Translations under genes and position numbers: made by a program | Shown: positions 16,776 to 26,652 of the stretch, one piece after another | Numbering within the stretch: the first letter of the stretch is position 1 | How the letters are laid out: the number at the start of each line of letters is the position of its first letter | NCBI GenBank assembly: GCA_003156595.1 | Contig: PMHH01000139.1 | Span: 821-39,117, forward strand | Reading direction: 5' to 3' | DNA length: 38,297 nucleotides | DNA from: Acidimicrobiaceae bacterium | GTDB lineage: Bacteria; Actinomycetota; Acidimicrobiia; Acidimicrobiales; Palsa-688 | The notes under the pieces: model-generated | The model's input: the letters and a program-made list of their open reading frames with translations, nothing else | The model's database searches: none | Told to the model about the DNA's origin: nothing

Positions 16776-18479
16776 ATGCTGGCCGAGCTCCGGGTCACAC
16801 AGTTGGGGGTGATCGAAGACGTCACAGTAGTCCTCGGCCCGGGGATGACCGCCCTGACCGGCGAGACGGGCGCCGGCAAGACCCTGATCGTGGACGCCAT
16901 ATCGCTCCTCCTCGGCGGACGAGCCGATCCGGCCCTGGTTCGGCCCGGAGCTGACGAAGCCGTCGTGGAGGGCCGTTTCGTCGGATCGGAAGGCGTGGCC
17001 GAGCTGGTGCTGACCCGGGTGATCCCCGCGACCGGGCGGGCGCGGGCATACATCGACGGCCGGATGGCCAGCGCCCAGCAGCTGGGTGAGCTCGGCGAGC
17101 AACTGGTTGATCTCCACGGCCAGCACGCCCACCAGTCTTTGCTGCGCCCGGCCGCCCAGCGGGCGGCCCTCGATGCCGGCGCCGGCATCACCACCGACGA
17201 GCTGATGGAGGCCCGGCGCAAACTGCGCGCCTTGGCGAAGGCTCAAGCTGATATCGGCGGCGACGCCAGGTCCCGGACCCGAGAGCTCGACTTGCTCCGC
17301 TACCAGGTGGGCGAGCTCGACGCCGCCGGGATCGACTCCCCGTCAGAGGACGACGATCTACGCGGCGAGGAGGAGTGGCTCTCGGACGCGTCCACGCTGC
17401 GACAGGCGGCCGCCATGGTGGCCGAAGGGCTCGCCGGCGATGAAGGGATCATCGACCGGCTCGGATCGCTGGTCAGCGAACTGTCCGGGCGGCCGCCGCT
17501 CCGATCACTGCACGACCGCCTCCTGGCCGGGCAAGCGGAGCTGTCCGACGTCGCTGGCGGGGCCCGCGCCGCGGTCGAGACATTCGAGGATGACCCGGGC
17601 CGGCTGACCGAGGTCGGTGCCCGGCGCCGCCTGCTGACCGACCTGCGCCGCAAGTACGGCGACACTCTGGCCGAGGTGATCGCTTTCGGCAACCAGGCGC
17701 GGGCCCGGATCGCCGAGCTAGAGGATCACGACAGCCGAGCCGCCTCCCTCGACCGAGACCGGTCTGAGGCCGAGGCGGAACTGCGCGCCGCGGAAGAGCG
17801 CCTCGGGACGGCCCGGCGGGCCTCGGCCGCGGCCTTCGCGGCCGAGGTCGAATCGGCTCTGCGGGAGCTCGCCATGCCGCGAGCTCGCTTCGGTGTGGAG
17901 ATCGGTTCCGACCTGGCAGGGGAGGAGGTCACCTGGCTGCTCGGCGCCAACCCCGGTGAATCCTTGCTGCCGCTCGCCAAGGTCGCCTCGGGAGGGGAGT
18001 TGGCCCGGGCCATGCTGGCGGTCCGGCTGGTGCTCACCCGGCGCCGGGCCGAACGGGCCGAGCGGGGCGGGCGGGTCGCCGTCGCCGCGCTCGGAGGCCC
18101 GGGAGGCGCCGGAGGTGCCGGAGATACGGACGAGGTGCGCCGCTTGGACGTGGCTCCGACCTTGGTATTCGACGAGGTCGATGCCGGCATCGGCGGGGAG
18201 GCGGCCGTGGCGGTGGGCCGAGCCTTGGCGGACCTGGGCGCGGAGCACCAGGTCCTGGTCGTCACCCACCTGCCGCAGGTGGCTGCGTTCGCTGATCGGC
18301 ATCTCGTGGTGCACAAGCACGCCATCGGCGAGCGGACCGTAGCGTCGGCCGAAACGGTCGACGGCTCGGCTCGGGTGGTGGAGTTATCCCGCATGCTGTC
18401 GGGCCGGCCCGACAGCGCAACCGCTAGACGCCACGCCGAGGAGCTCCTGGCCCATCGACAACCGGGATCCCCCATGTGA
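16776..18479 (+). CDS. recN: DNA repair protein RecN
   Basis: 567 residues. An SMC-like ATPase that tethers broken DNA ends in double-strand break repair. Walker A GETGAGKT is at 29-36. DLHGQHAHQSLLRP is the RecN Q-motif region. The central part (about 150-370) is helical coiled coil, here short. The ABC signature is LAKVASGGELARAMLAVRLVL and Walker B is LVFDEVDAGIGGEAA, with VTHLPQVAAFADRH as the H-loop. A Gly/Ala-rich insert (VAVAALGGPGGAGGAGDTDEVRRLD) between signature and Walker B is longer than usual. Start ATG at 16776, 8 bp after nadK; a GTG at 16773 is also in frame. The stop lies inside an inverted repeat. Confidence 0.95.
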   Translation: MLAELRVTQLGVIEDVTVVLGPGMTALTGETGAGKTLIVDAISLLLGGRADPALVRPGADEAVVEGRFVGSEGVAELVLTRVIPATGRARAYIDGRMASAQQLGELGEQLVDLHGQHAHQSLLRPAAQRAALDAGAGITTDELMEARRKLRALAKAQADIGGDARSRTRELDLLRYQVGELDAAGIDSPSEDDDLRGEEEWLSDASTLRQAAAMVAEGLAGDEGIIDRLGSLVSELSGRPPLRSLHDRLLAGQAELSDVAGGARAAVETFEDDPGRLTEVGARRRLLTDLRRKYGDTLAEVIAFGNQARARIAELEDHDSRAASLDRDRSEAEAELRAAEERLGTARRASAAAFAAEVESALRELAMPRARFGVEIGSDLAGEEVTWLLGANPGESLLPLAKVASGGELARAMLAVRLVLTRRRAERAERGGRVAVAALGGPGGAGGAGDTDEVRRLDVAPTLVFDEVDAGIGGEAAVAVGRALADLGAEHQVLVVTHLPQVAAFADRHLVVHKHAIGERTVASAETVDGSARVVELSRMLSGRPDSATARRHAEELLAHRQPGSPM

Positions 18480-18486
18480 TGGGGAG

Positions 18487-18566
18487 GGCTGGCCGCAGGG
18501 GAGGGCTGGCCGCAGGGGAGGGCTGGCCGCAGGGGAGGGCTGGCCGCAGGGGAGGGCTGGCCGCGG
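18487..18566. repeat. 17-bp tandem repeat, about 4.6 copies
   Basis: GGCTGGCCGCAGGGGAG begins at 18487, 18504, 18521 and 18538, with a partial fifth copy at 18555. The four full copies are identical. It begins within 8 bp of the recN stop. The 17-bp period is not a multiple of three, so it is not a coding repeat. Confidence 0.92.
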
Positions 18567-18571
18567 ACTCG

Positions 18572-18605
18572 GGGGCGGGTCCGGTCTTCGACAACGGACC
18601 GCCCC
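18572..18605 (+). terminator. Hairpin terminator after recN
   Basis: GGGGC-(G)-GGTCCG at 18572-18583 pairs with CGGACCGCCCC at 18595-18605, an 11-bp stem with one bulged G and an 11-nt loop. There is no T-tract. It probably ends the recN transcript. Confidence 0.55.
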
Positions 18606-18644
18606 TCTCGCCGCCGCCCGCCCTCCCCATCACTCACGGTTAGT

Positions 18645-18672
18645 GGCGGAAAGCGGTCGACCGCCTTTCGCC
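18645..18672. repeat. Imperfect hairpin centred on a perfect 12-bp palindrome
   Basis: GCGGTCGACCGC at 18653-18664 is a perfect palindrome. Extended arms (18645-18658 and 18659-18672) pair with a few mismatches. It lies about 200 bp before pyrG and might be a second terminator or an operator. The remaining stretch to 18864 holds only weak -10 candidates (TATTTT at 18723, TAGGGT at 18798) and nothing else I recognise. Confidence 0.4.
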
Positions 18673-18693
18673 GACTTCGCCGCTTTCGCCTGA

Positions 18694-21079
<2,386 letters not shown>

Positions 21080-21104
21080 GCCTCCTCGGGATGACCTTCG
21101 GGTC

Positions 21105-21110
21105 TACAAT
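21105..21110 (+). promoter_or_regulatory. -10 box of a leaderless promoter for the DksA/TraR-like gene
   Basis: TACAAT, close to the TATAAT consensus, ends 7 nt before the ATG at 21118. It fixes the start at 21118 rather than the in-frame ATG at 21091, which lies upstream of the box. Confidence 0.55.
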
Positions 21111-21117
21111 CTGTCGA

Positions 21118-21465
21118 ATGGCAGCCGACGCGACGATGCAGGGACTCCGGGCGACGCTCGAAGAGGAGCGCGATTCTCTGCGTGGGCAGCTCGTCGAGCT
21201 CGGTCACGGCGCCAAAGGCTTGGACTACGATCCCAACTTCGCGGACTCGAGCCAGGTGACCGCGGAGCGGGGCGAGAACGAGGCGCTCGTCAACAAACTG
21301 GTCGAGGGCCTCCGCGACGTCGAGCACGCTCTCGAGAAGGTCGGCACCGACACCTACGGTGTCTGTGAGGACTGCAGCCGGCCGATCGCCGCTGCCCGGT
21401 TGGAAGCCAAGCCGGAAGCGCGGCTCTGCATCGACTGCGCCGCCGCCGCCAACAACCGGCGCTGA
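21118..21465 (+). CDS. DksA/TraR-type C4 zinc-finger protein
   Basis: 115 residues. An N-terminal helical hairpin (LRATLEEERDSLRGQLVEL, then QVTAERGENEALVNKLVEGLRDVEHALEKV) precedes a zinc finger with Cys83, Cys86, Cys104 and Cys107 (YGVCEDCSRPI, ARLCIDC). This is the DksA/TraR/YocK layout; DksA enters the RNA polymerase secondary channel. The coiled-coil tip lacks the DXXDXA motif of DksA as far as I can see, so the role may differ. Actinobacterial members such as RbpA partners and CarD do not share this fold. The start was chosen from the -10 box. The protease gene begins 49 bp later. Confidence 0.85.
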   Translation: MAADATMQGLRATLEEERDSLRGQLVELGHGAKGLDYDPNFADSSQVTAERGENEALVNKLVEGLRDVEHALEKVGTDTYGVCEDCSRPIAAARLEAKPEARLCIDCAAAANNRR

Positions 21466-21514
21466 GCGCCGCGGCCGTAGCAGCACGCGGCGCGCGGGGC
21501 CGGCCCCGACGCGC

Positions 21515-22264
21515 ATGAAACGCTTCGTTCATCCTCAGGCGTGGGTGGCAATCGGCCTGATCGTCATCGCCCTCTACGGCGTTCGCCACAGCTTCCGGGA
21601 TTTCTCGACGACCATCCTGGTCTTCGCGGTAGTCGTCCCCTCCATCATTCTGCACGAGTTGGCCCACGGCGTGTCCGCGTTGGCCTTCGGCGACGACACC
21701 GCCCGGAAGGCCGGAAGACTCACCCTCAATCCGGTACGGCACGTCGACCCCATCGGCACGTTGATTCTTCCCGGGCTTCTGGCTCTCGCCGGCCTCGGCG
21801 CCTTCGGGTACGCCAAGCCGGTTCCTATAAACCCGGCTCGGATGCGCCACCCCCGCAATGACTTGCTCGTCGTCAGCCTGGCGGGCCCGGCCACCAACCT
21901 GGCCATCGCCGGTCTTTCCATCTTCCTGCTCCGCGTGGCCCGCCCCAGCGGGACGGCCCGACTGGTCTACGTGGTGGTTTCCACCCTCGGAGTGGGATCG
22001 CTCGACCTGACCGATCGGCTCCTCTACCTCTTGGGGTTTGTCAACGTCACCCTGGCCGTGTTCAACGCCCTTCCGATCCCTCCTCTCGACGGTTCGGCGG
22101 TGGTGGCCCGGCTCCTGCCGCGGTCGGCGATGCCCGCCTGGTACAGCTTCCAGCGATACGCCATGCTCGGGTTGCTGGTCCTGGTCCTCCTCGACCCGGG
22201 CCAATTCCTGGCTCACGTTTTCGGGCCCGCCCAGCGGACTTGGGCCCGCCTGCTCGCCAAGTAG
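21515..22264 (+). CDS. Site-2 protease family (M50) membrane metalloprotease
   Basis: 249 residues with about five or six membrane segments. HELAHG at 47-52 supplies the two zinc-binding histidines and catalytic glutamate. The third ligand is the Asp of NALPIPPLDGS in a later segment. GRLTLNPVRHVDPIGTL and FGYAKPVPINP are typical of the short Rip/YwhC-like subgroup, which lacks PDZ domains. These cleave proteins inside the membrane, sometimes anti-sigma factors; the target here is unknown. The ATG at 21515 precedes the first hydrophobic helix. It converges on the sulfurtransferase gene with 10 bp between stops. Confidence 0.9.
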   Translation: MKRFVHPQAWVAIGLIVIALYGVRHSFRDFSTTILVFAVVVPSIILHELAHGVSALAFGDDTARKAGRLTLNPVRHVDPIGTLILPGLLALAGLGAFGYAKPVPINPARMRHPRNDLLVVSLAGPATNLAIAGLSIFLLRVARPSGTARLVYVVVSTLGVGSLDLTDRLLYLLGFVNVTLAVFNALPIPPLDGSAVVARLLPRSAMPAWYSFQRYAMLGLLVLVLLDPGQFLAHVFGPAQRTWARLLAK

Positions 22265-22274
22265 CACTTGGTGC

Positions 22275-23117
22275 TCAGCCCGGCTCGGGGCCGACCACCG
22301 CCGGTAACTCCGGGTTGGCGGCCCACGCCGACCACGAGCCCGGATAGAGCCGGCCACCTGGCAGCCCCGCCACTTCGAGAGCCAGGAGATCGTGACAGGC
22401 CGTGACACCGGACCCGCACGAGACGACCACCTGCCGATCGCCAGTCGCCCCCCGCCCCTCGAGCCGGTGCCGCAGTGAAACAGCCGCCAGAAACCGCCCG
22501 TCGGCGGCCACGTTGTCGGTCCACGGATGGTTGCGGGCACCCGGGATATGGCCGGCTCGAGCGTCAATCGGCTCCTCCACGCCCTGGTACCGGGCTGCGG
22601 CTCGGGCGTCGAGCAGCAGCACCGTCGGATCGTCCAGCAGGGTGGCTACCTCCTCTGTGCTGGCGACGGATCCGGCCGGCCAGGACCGGGTCACTCGCGG
22701 GACCGCGACCGACCGCCCCGGGCCGGCCTCCAAGGGATCGGACCAGGCCGCGATCCCACCATCGAGCACCGCGGCCGGTTGCCCAGTGACCCGCAGCATC
22801 CACCACAGTCGGGCCGCGATCGAGCCTGCGGCATCGTCGTAGGCCACCACGGGACGGTCCTCGGAGATACCGAGGCGGCCGATGGCCTCGGCGAATGCGG
22901 CCGGATCGGGCAGGGGATGGCGACCGCCGGCTGATGAGGGCGGCCCAGCCAGATCGTGGTCCAGGTCCACCCAGACCGCCGTCGGAAGATGCCCGGCTTC
23001 GTATGCGGCTCGGCCGGAGCGGCCGTCGAGGTACCACCTCACATCCGCCACGTGGACCTCGGCCAGGTGGGCGCGGAGCCAGGCCGCGCTGACGAGAGGA
23101 CCGGGAAGATCGATCAC
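22275..23117 (-). CDS. sseA: Sulfurtransferase (thiosulfate or 3-mercaptopyruvate type, tandem rhodanese)
   Basis: About 280 residues from GTG at 23117. Two rhodanese domains: an inactive N-terminal one (VHVADVRWYLDGRSGRAAYEAGHLPTAVWVDL, given here in pieces) and a C-terminal one with active-site loop SCGSGVTA. The persulfide-carrying Cys is residue 259 counted from the ATG at 23192. CGSGVTA favours a 3-mercaptopyruvate sulfurtransferase, which makes pyruvate and enzyme persulfide. The frame is open to an ATG at 23192, but those 25 codons include one copy of the palindromic repeat that fills the intergenic region and show no similarity, so I prefer 23117. Confidence 0.9.
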   Translation of the reverse strand: MIDLPGPLVSAAWLRAHLAEVHVADVRWYLDGRSGRAAYEAGHLPTAVWVDLDHDLAGPPSSAGGRHPLPDPAAFAEAIGRLGISEDRPVVAYDDAAGSIAARLWWMLRVTGQPAAVLDGGIAAWSDPLEAGPGRSVAVPRVTRSWPAGSVASTEEVATLLDDPTVLLLDARAAARYQGVEEPIDARAGHIPGARNHPWTDNVAADGRFLAAVSLRHRLEGRGATGDRQVVVSCGSGVTACHDLLALEVAGLPGGRLYPGSWSAWAANPELPAVVGPEPG

Positions 23118-23157
23118 CGCATCACCGTCGACGATCGTCGGCGGGGCGCGGGCGCCG

Positions 23158-23285
23158 AAACGGACAGACCTCGAGGCCGGCGACCGCGCCACCCCGGAGG
23201 TCTGTCCGCCGCGACGCCGAATTCGGCACCCAAACGGCCAGACCTCTCTCCGAGGGGCCGGACTGCGACGAAGGTCTGTCCGTTT
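23158..23285. repeat. Four copies of an 11-14 bp motif in alternating orientation (two tandem hairpins)
   Basis: AAACGGACAGACCT at 23158-23171 is the exact complement of AGGTCTGTCCGTTT at 23272-23285. Between them lie AGGTCTGTCCG at 23198-23208 and AAACGGCCAGACCT (one mismatch) at 23232-23245. Orientation alternates forward, reverse, forward, reverse, with starts 40, 34 and 40 bp apart, so the region can fold as two similar hairpins or one large one. Confidence 0.85.
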
Positions 23286-23325
23286 GGATGCACATCACGC
23301 CCCGTTTGGGTGAACATCACGCCCC
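23282..23325. repeat. 22-bp tandem duplication ending in a hairpin
   Basis: Units at 23282-23303 and 23304-23325 share 20 of 22 bases. Both begin GTTTGG and end ACATCACGCCCC. The second unit's GTTTGGG pairs with CCCAAAC just after it, giving a hairpin 2 bp from the trpS stop that may end the trpS transcript. Confidence 0.75.
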
Positions 23326-23330
23326 AAACT

Positions 23331-24335
23331 TCAGCTCGGCAGGACCAGGCCGACGGCGTCACTGGCACGAGCGAGGGTGACCCGAGCCACCTGGTCGGCT
23401 CGCTCGGCGCCGGCGCGCAGGACGCTGCTGACCGCACCCGGGTCCTGCGTCCACTTGAGATACGCGGCTTGGATGGGCTCGACCAGTGAGATGACGGCGG
23501 CCGCCAGGTCTGCCTTGAGCGGACCGTAGCGGGTGTAGTCGCCGGCGACGTCCTGCGGCCGGCGGCCCTGGACGCTGGCCAGGATCTCCAGCAGATTGGA
23601 GACGCCCGGTTTGGTCACCGGGTCGTAGCGCACCGCGTCGGGGCCGTCGTCCGGGTCGGTGACGGCCCGCTTGACCTTGCGTTCGATGGTTACCGGATCG
23701 TCCAGCAGATAGATGGTCCCCTGCGGGCTGACGCTGGACTTGGACATCTTGTCGTTCGGCTCTTGCAGATCCATGATCCGGTTGCCGCGGCCCGGCGGCC
23801 GGATGGCCGCCTCGGGGACGACGAACGTCGGGCCGTAGCGGGCGTTGAAACGCCGGGCCAGTTCCCGGGTCAGCTCCAGGTGCTGACGCTGATCGTCGCC
23901 GACCGGGACCTGGTCGGCGTCGTAGAGGAGGATGTCGGCGGCCATGAGCACGGGATAGGTAAAGAGACCGACCCGGGCGGACTCCTCGCCGTGGCGCGCC
24001 GCTTTGTCCTTGAACTGGGTCATGCGCCGCAGCTCACCCATGCTGGCGGTGCACTCCAGCAACCAGGTCAGCTGGGTGTGCGCCGGCACCTGGCTCTGCA
24101 GGAAGAGTGTGCAGCCGTCGGGATCGAGGCCGGCGGCCAGCAGCCAGGTCGCCATGGTCAGGGTCGCCGGGCGCAGCTCAGCCGGATCACCCGGCTCGGT
24201 CAGGGCATGCAGGTCGACCACGCAGTAGAAGGTCTCACCCTGCCGCTGATCCTCGACCCACCAGCGCACCGCACCGAGGAGGTTGCCGAGGTGTAGGTCA
24301 CCGGTGGGCTGTATGCCCGAGAACACTCTGGTCAC
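23331..24335 (-). CDS. trpS: Tryptophanyl-tRNA synthetase
   Basis: 334 residues. Class Ic synthetase that charges tRNA-Trp. RVFSGIQPTGDLHLGNLLGAV carries the HIGH-like motif (LHLGN, 14-18). DKMSKS has the KMSKS loop at 196-200. Between them are SQVPAHTQLTWLL, LFTYPVLMAADILLYDAD and VPVGDDQRQHLELTRELA. Length is normal. The GTG at 24335 is set by the family N-terminus and by a TACCAT -10 box 6 nt upstream. It is divergent from scpA, the starts being 50 bp apart around a palindrome. Confidence 0.96.
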   Translation of the reverse strand: MTRVFSGIQPTGDLHLGNLLGAVRWWVEDQRQGETFYCVVDLHALTEPGDPAELRPATLTMATWLLAAGLDPDGCTLFLQSQVPAHTQLTWLLECTASMGELRRMTQFKDKAARHGEESARVGLFTYPVLMAADILLYDADQVPVGDDQRQHLELTRELARRFNARYGPTFVVPEAAIRPPGRGNRIMDLQEPNDKMSKSSVSPQGTIYLLDDPVTIERKVKRAVTDPDDGPDAVRYDPVTKPGVSNLLEILASVQGRRPQDVAGDYTRYGPLKADLAAAVISLVEPIQAAYLKWTQDPGAVSSVLRAGAERADQVARVTLARASDAVGLVLPS

Positions 24336-24341
24336 CGAGCC

Positions 24342-24347
24342 ATGGTA
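24342..24347 (-). promoter_or_regulatory. -10 box of a leaderless promoter for trpS
   Basis: On the minus strand TACCAT ends 6 nt before the trpS GTG at 24335. It faces the scpA -10 box on the other strand. Confidence 0.5.
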
Positions 24348-24356
24348 TTCCCGGGC

Positions 24357-24372
24357 CGGCGAGGCCTCGCCG
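24357..24372. promoter_or_regulatory. 16-bp perfect palindrome between the trpS and scpA promoters
   Basis: CGGCGAGGCCTCGCCG is fully self-complementary. It fills the space between the two divergent -10 boxes, overlapping where each promoter's -35 contacts would fall. A dimeric regulator bound here could affect both genes; none is identified. Confidence 0.45.
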
Positions 24373-24373
24373 C

Positions 24374-24379
24374 TATTGT
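24374..24379 (+). promoter_or_regulatory. -10 box of a leaderless promoter for scpA
   Basis: TATTGT ends 6 nt before the scpA GTG at 24386. No Shine-Dalgarno sequence precedes that GTG. Confidence 0.55.
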
Positions 24380-24385
24380 GGGTCC

Positions 24386-25171
24386 GTGCCCTACACGGTG
24401 AGCACGCCCGTCTTCGAGGGCCCCTTCGACCTGCTGCTGCATCTGATAACCAAAGAGCAGGTCGACCTGTGGGAGGTCTCACTCTCGAAGATCGTCGACG
24501 AGTATGTCGCCACCCTCGGACAGATGCGGGCCGCTCTCGATCTGGAAAGCGCCACCCAATTCTTGTTGATTGCGGCGGTGCTGCTGGAACTCAAGGCCCG
24601 CCGGCTGCTACCCGGCCGCGACGATGTCGATCTGGAGGAGGAGCTCGCGCTTTGGGAGGAGCGCGACCTGCTCCTGGCCCGGCTGCTCGAGTGCAAGACG
24701 TTCAAGGATGCCGCCGGCACCATGCACCGACTCATTGACGCCGCCGGCCGCAGCTGGCCCCGCGTCGCCGGCAGCGACGAGCGGCAGGCCGGCGTCGCCC
24801 CCGACCTGCTCGCTGATGTGACGGCCGAACAACTGCGAGACGCCATGCAGTTGCTGCTCGCCCCCAAACCCGGGACCAGGTTGCTTCTCGATCATGTGGC
24901 ACCCGTGCGTATCAGCGTGAGGGACGCGGTCGACGAACTGCTCGACGAGCTGCCTCGCGCCGGGCGTATCTCTTTTTCCCGGCTCACCGGCGATCTGGCC
25001 GGTCGGCTCGAGGTCATCGTCCGCTTTCTCGCCGTGTTGGAGCTGTACAAGCAAGGTCTCGTCGACCTCGAGCAGGCCTCGTCGTTCGGCGAGTTACACG
25101 TCTGCTGGCTCGGCCCTGAGCACGGGAGTCCCGGCGGGGCGCCGCTCGAGGTCGAGGAGTATCAGGGCTAG
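24386..25171 (+). CDS. scpA: Segregation and condensation protein A (kleisin)
   Basis: 261 residues. Kleisin subunit that bridges SMC heads and works with ScpB in chromosome compaction and segregation. VFEGPFDLLLHLITKEQVDLWEVSLSKIVDEYV is the conserved N-terminal helical domain (shown in the first 45 residues). ATQFLLIAAVLLELKARRLLP follows, and the C-terminal winged helix has RISFSRLTGDLAGRLEVIVRFLAVLELYKQGLVDLEQ near 195-235. The start is supported by the -10 box. scpB begins 4 bp after the stop. Confidence 0.95.
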   Translation: MPYTVSTPVFEGPFDLLLHLITKEQVDLWEVSLSKIVDEYVATLGQMRAALDLESATQFLLIAAVLLELKARRLLPGRDDVDLEEELALWEERDLLLARLLECKTFKDAAGTMHRLIDAAGRSWPRVAGSDERQAGVAPDLLADVTAEQLRDAMQLLLAPKPGTRLLLDHVAPVRISVRDAVDELLDELPRAGRISFSRLTGDLAGRLEVIVRFLAVLELYKQGLVDLEQASSFGELHVCWLGPEHGSPGGAPLEVEEYQG

Positions 25172-25175
25172 GACG

Positions 25176-25814
25176 GTGGCCTCCGAGATCCTTCGAGCCA
25201 TCGAGGCGATCGTGATGGTCGCCGAGTCGCCTGTCGAGCCCAGCCTGTTGGCCCAGCTGCTCGAGGTGTCACCCACCCGGGTGGAGGAACTCTGTGCCGA
25301 GTTGGAGGCCGCCTATCGCGACGAGGACCGCGGCTTTGAGCTGGTCCGCGTGGCCGGCGGGTACCGGTTCCAGAGCCACGCCGACCTGGCCCCGTACGTG
25401 GAGCGATTCCTGCTCGAAGGCCAGACGGCGCGGCTGTCAGCGGCGGCGCTGGAGACCCTGGCGATCGTCGCCTACAAGCAACCAGTATCCCGGGCCCAGA
25501 TCGCCCAGATCCGCGGGGTCAATGCCGACGGGGTGCTCCGGACCTTGCAGGCCAAGGGTTTCGTCGCCGAGGTGGGGCGCGATCCCGGCCCGGGCCAGGC
25601 TGTCTTGTACGGCACGACGACCTTCCTGCTCGAACGCCTGGGGCTGGACCGCATCGACCAGCTGCCCCCGTTGGCCCAGTTCGTGCCGGGCCCCGAGATC
25701 ATGGACGCTCTCGAGCACAGCCTCCGGGCCAATCGAGCTGATCCGGCGCCAGCCGGCGCACCGGACCCGAACGGATCAGGACAGGTCGGGGACGCCGAGA
25801 TCCCGCCCCGGTGA
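25176..25814 (+). CDS. scpB: Segregation and condensation protein B
   Basis: 212 residues from GTG at 25176. Forms the condensin-like complex with ScpA and SMC. Two winged-helix domains: IEAIVMVAESPVEPSLLAQLL with RGFELVRVAGGYRF, then ALETLAIVAYKQPVSRAQIAQIRGVNADGVLRTLQAKGFVAEVGR. The last 35 residues are Pro/Ala-rich and probably disordered. Its TGA overlaps the GTG of rluB in GTGA, so translation is likely coupled. Confidence 0.95.
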   Translation: MASEILRAIEAIVMVAESPVEPSLLAQLLEVSPTRVEELCAELEAAYRDEDRGFELVRVAGGYRFQSHADLAPYVERFLLEGQTARLSAAALETLAIVAYKQPVSRAQIAQIRGVNADGVLRTLQAKGFVAEVGRDPGPGQAVLYGTTTFLLERLGLDRIDQLPPLAQFVPGPEIMDALEHSLRANRADPAPAGAPDPNGSGQVGDAEIPPR

Positions 25815-26551
25815 CCGACGGCGGGGCCACGGGGCCGTCAGGCCAACGCCTGCAGAAGGTGCTCGCCCAGATCGGGCTGGGCAGCCGGCGAACCTGCGAG
25901 GAGCTCATCGCCGCCGGGCGGGTGCAGGTAAACGGCGAGGTCGCCGACCTCGGTCGACGAGTCGATCCGGAGTCGGACCAGGTCACCGTGGACGGGGTGC
26001 CTGTGGCGGTGCGCCCGGGCCTGGTCTACTACCTGCTCAACAAGCCGGTGGGCGCGGTCAGCACCGCCTCCGACCCGGCCGGCCGGCCGGCGGTCACCGG
26101 GTTGGTTCCATCCGAGCCGAGGGTGCACCCGGTCGGGCGTCTCGACGCCGACAGCGAGGGGCTCCTGCTGCTGACCAACGACGGGGAGCTGACGTTCCGC
26201 TTGACGCATCCCAGCTTCGGAGTGGAAAAGGAGTACCTGGTCGAGGTCAAGGGCTCTCCCAAGCCTGGGGCCGTTCGGCGGCTCCGGGAAGGGATCGAGT
26301 TGGAGGACGGTCGCACCGCCCCGGCCCAGGTCGCGCTCGTCGCCCCCAACGCCCTGCGGATCACCATTCACGAGGGCCGCAACCGGCAGATCCGTCGGAT
26401 GTGCGACGCCGTCGGCCACCCGGTCCGGCGTCTGGTGCGCACCCGCATCGGGCCGATCCGGGTCGGGACGCTGGCCCCGGGGGAGTGGCGGGAGCTCACC
26501 ACGGGCGAGGTCCGGGCCCTGGAGCGGGCCACCGCCGGCCGCTCACGCTGA
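25811..26551 (+). CDS. rluB: 23S rRNA pseudouridine synthase, RluB/RsuA family
   Basis: 246 residues. Residues about 12-70 are an S4 RNA-binding domain (LQKVLAQIGLGSRRTCEELI, VQVNGEVADLG). The catalytic motif GRLDADSEGLLLLTNDG carries the nucleophilic Asp. KEYLVEV and HEGRNRQIRRMCDAVGHPVRRLVRTRIG complete the family set. It isomerises a uridine in 23S rRNA (RluB: position 2605 in E. coli). The scpA-scpB-rluB order is conserved across Gram-positives. Assignment as RluB over RsuA rests on that context. Confidence 0.92.
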   Translation: MTDGGATGPSGQRLQKVLAQIGLGSRRTCEELIAAGRVQVNGEVADLGRRVDPESDQVTVDGVPVAVRPGLVYYLLNKPVGAVSTASDPAGRPAVTGLVPSEPRVHPVGRLDADSEGLLLLTNDGELTFRLTHPSFGVEKEYLVEVKGSPKPGAVRRLREGIELEDGRTAPAQVALVAPNALRITIHEGRNRQIRRMCDAVGHPVRRLVRTRIGPIRVGTLAPGEWRELTTGEVRALERATAGRSR

Positions 26552-26612
26552 GGGCCGGTCGCGTCGCAGGCTGATCCGGGGCGTACGTTCGAGCCGGGTG
26601 GCCAGGCCCGCC

Positions 26613-26618
26613 TAATCT
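26613..26618 (+). promoter_or_regulatory. Candidate -10 box before tyrA
   Basis: TAATCT lies 34 nt before the tyrA GTG. It is also 8 nt before another GTG at 26627 that opens a nine-codon reading frame ending on tyrA's start. The other bases of the 101-bp gap show nothing clear. Confidence 0.35.
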
Positions 26619-26652
26619 ACAGATCCGTGCCCGGCGTCCGACCCATTCGTCT

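Larger units (their letters stand above)
18476..18633. repeat. 14-bp perfect inverted repeat flanking the post-recN repeat region
   Basis: GTGATGGGGAGGGC at 18476-18489 is exactly complementary to GCCCTCCCCATCAC at 18620-18633. The left arm contains the recN stop. The arms enclose a 17-bp tandem array and a terminator-like hairpin. Confidence 0.75.

Noticed and set aside
18487-18566. The 17-bp array as a CRISPR.
   Set aside because: The units are head to tail with no spacers and there are no cas genes.
23158-23325. The trpS-sseA repeats as a tryptophan T-box or a CRISPR.
   Set aside because: They lie downstream of trpS, not in its leader, which is absent because the gene looks leaderless. 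The alternating orientation and irregular short spacing exclude CRISPR.
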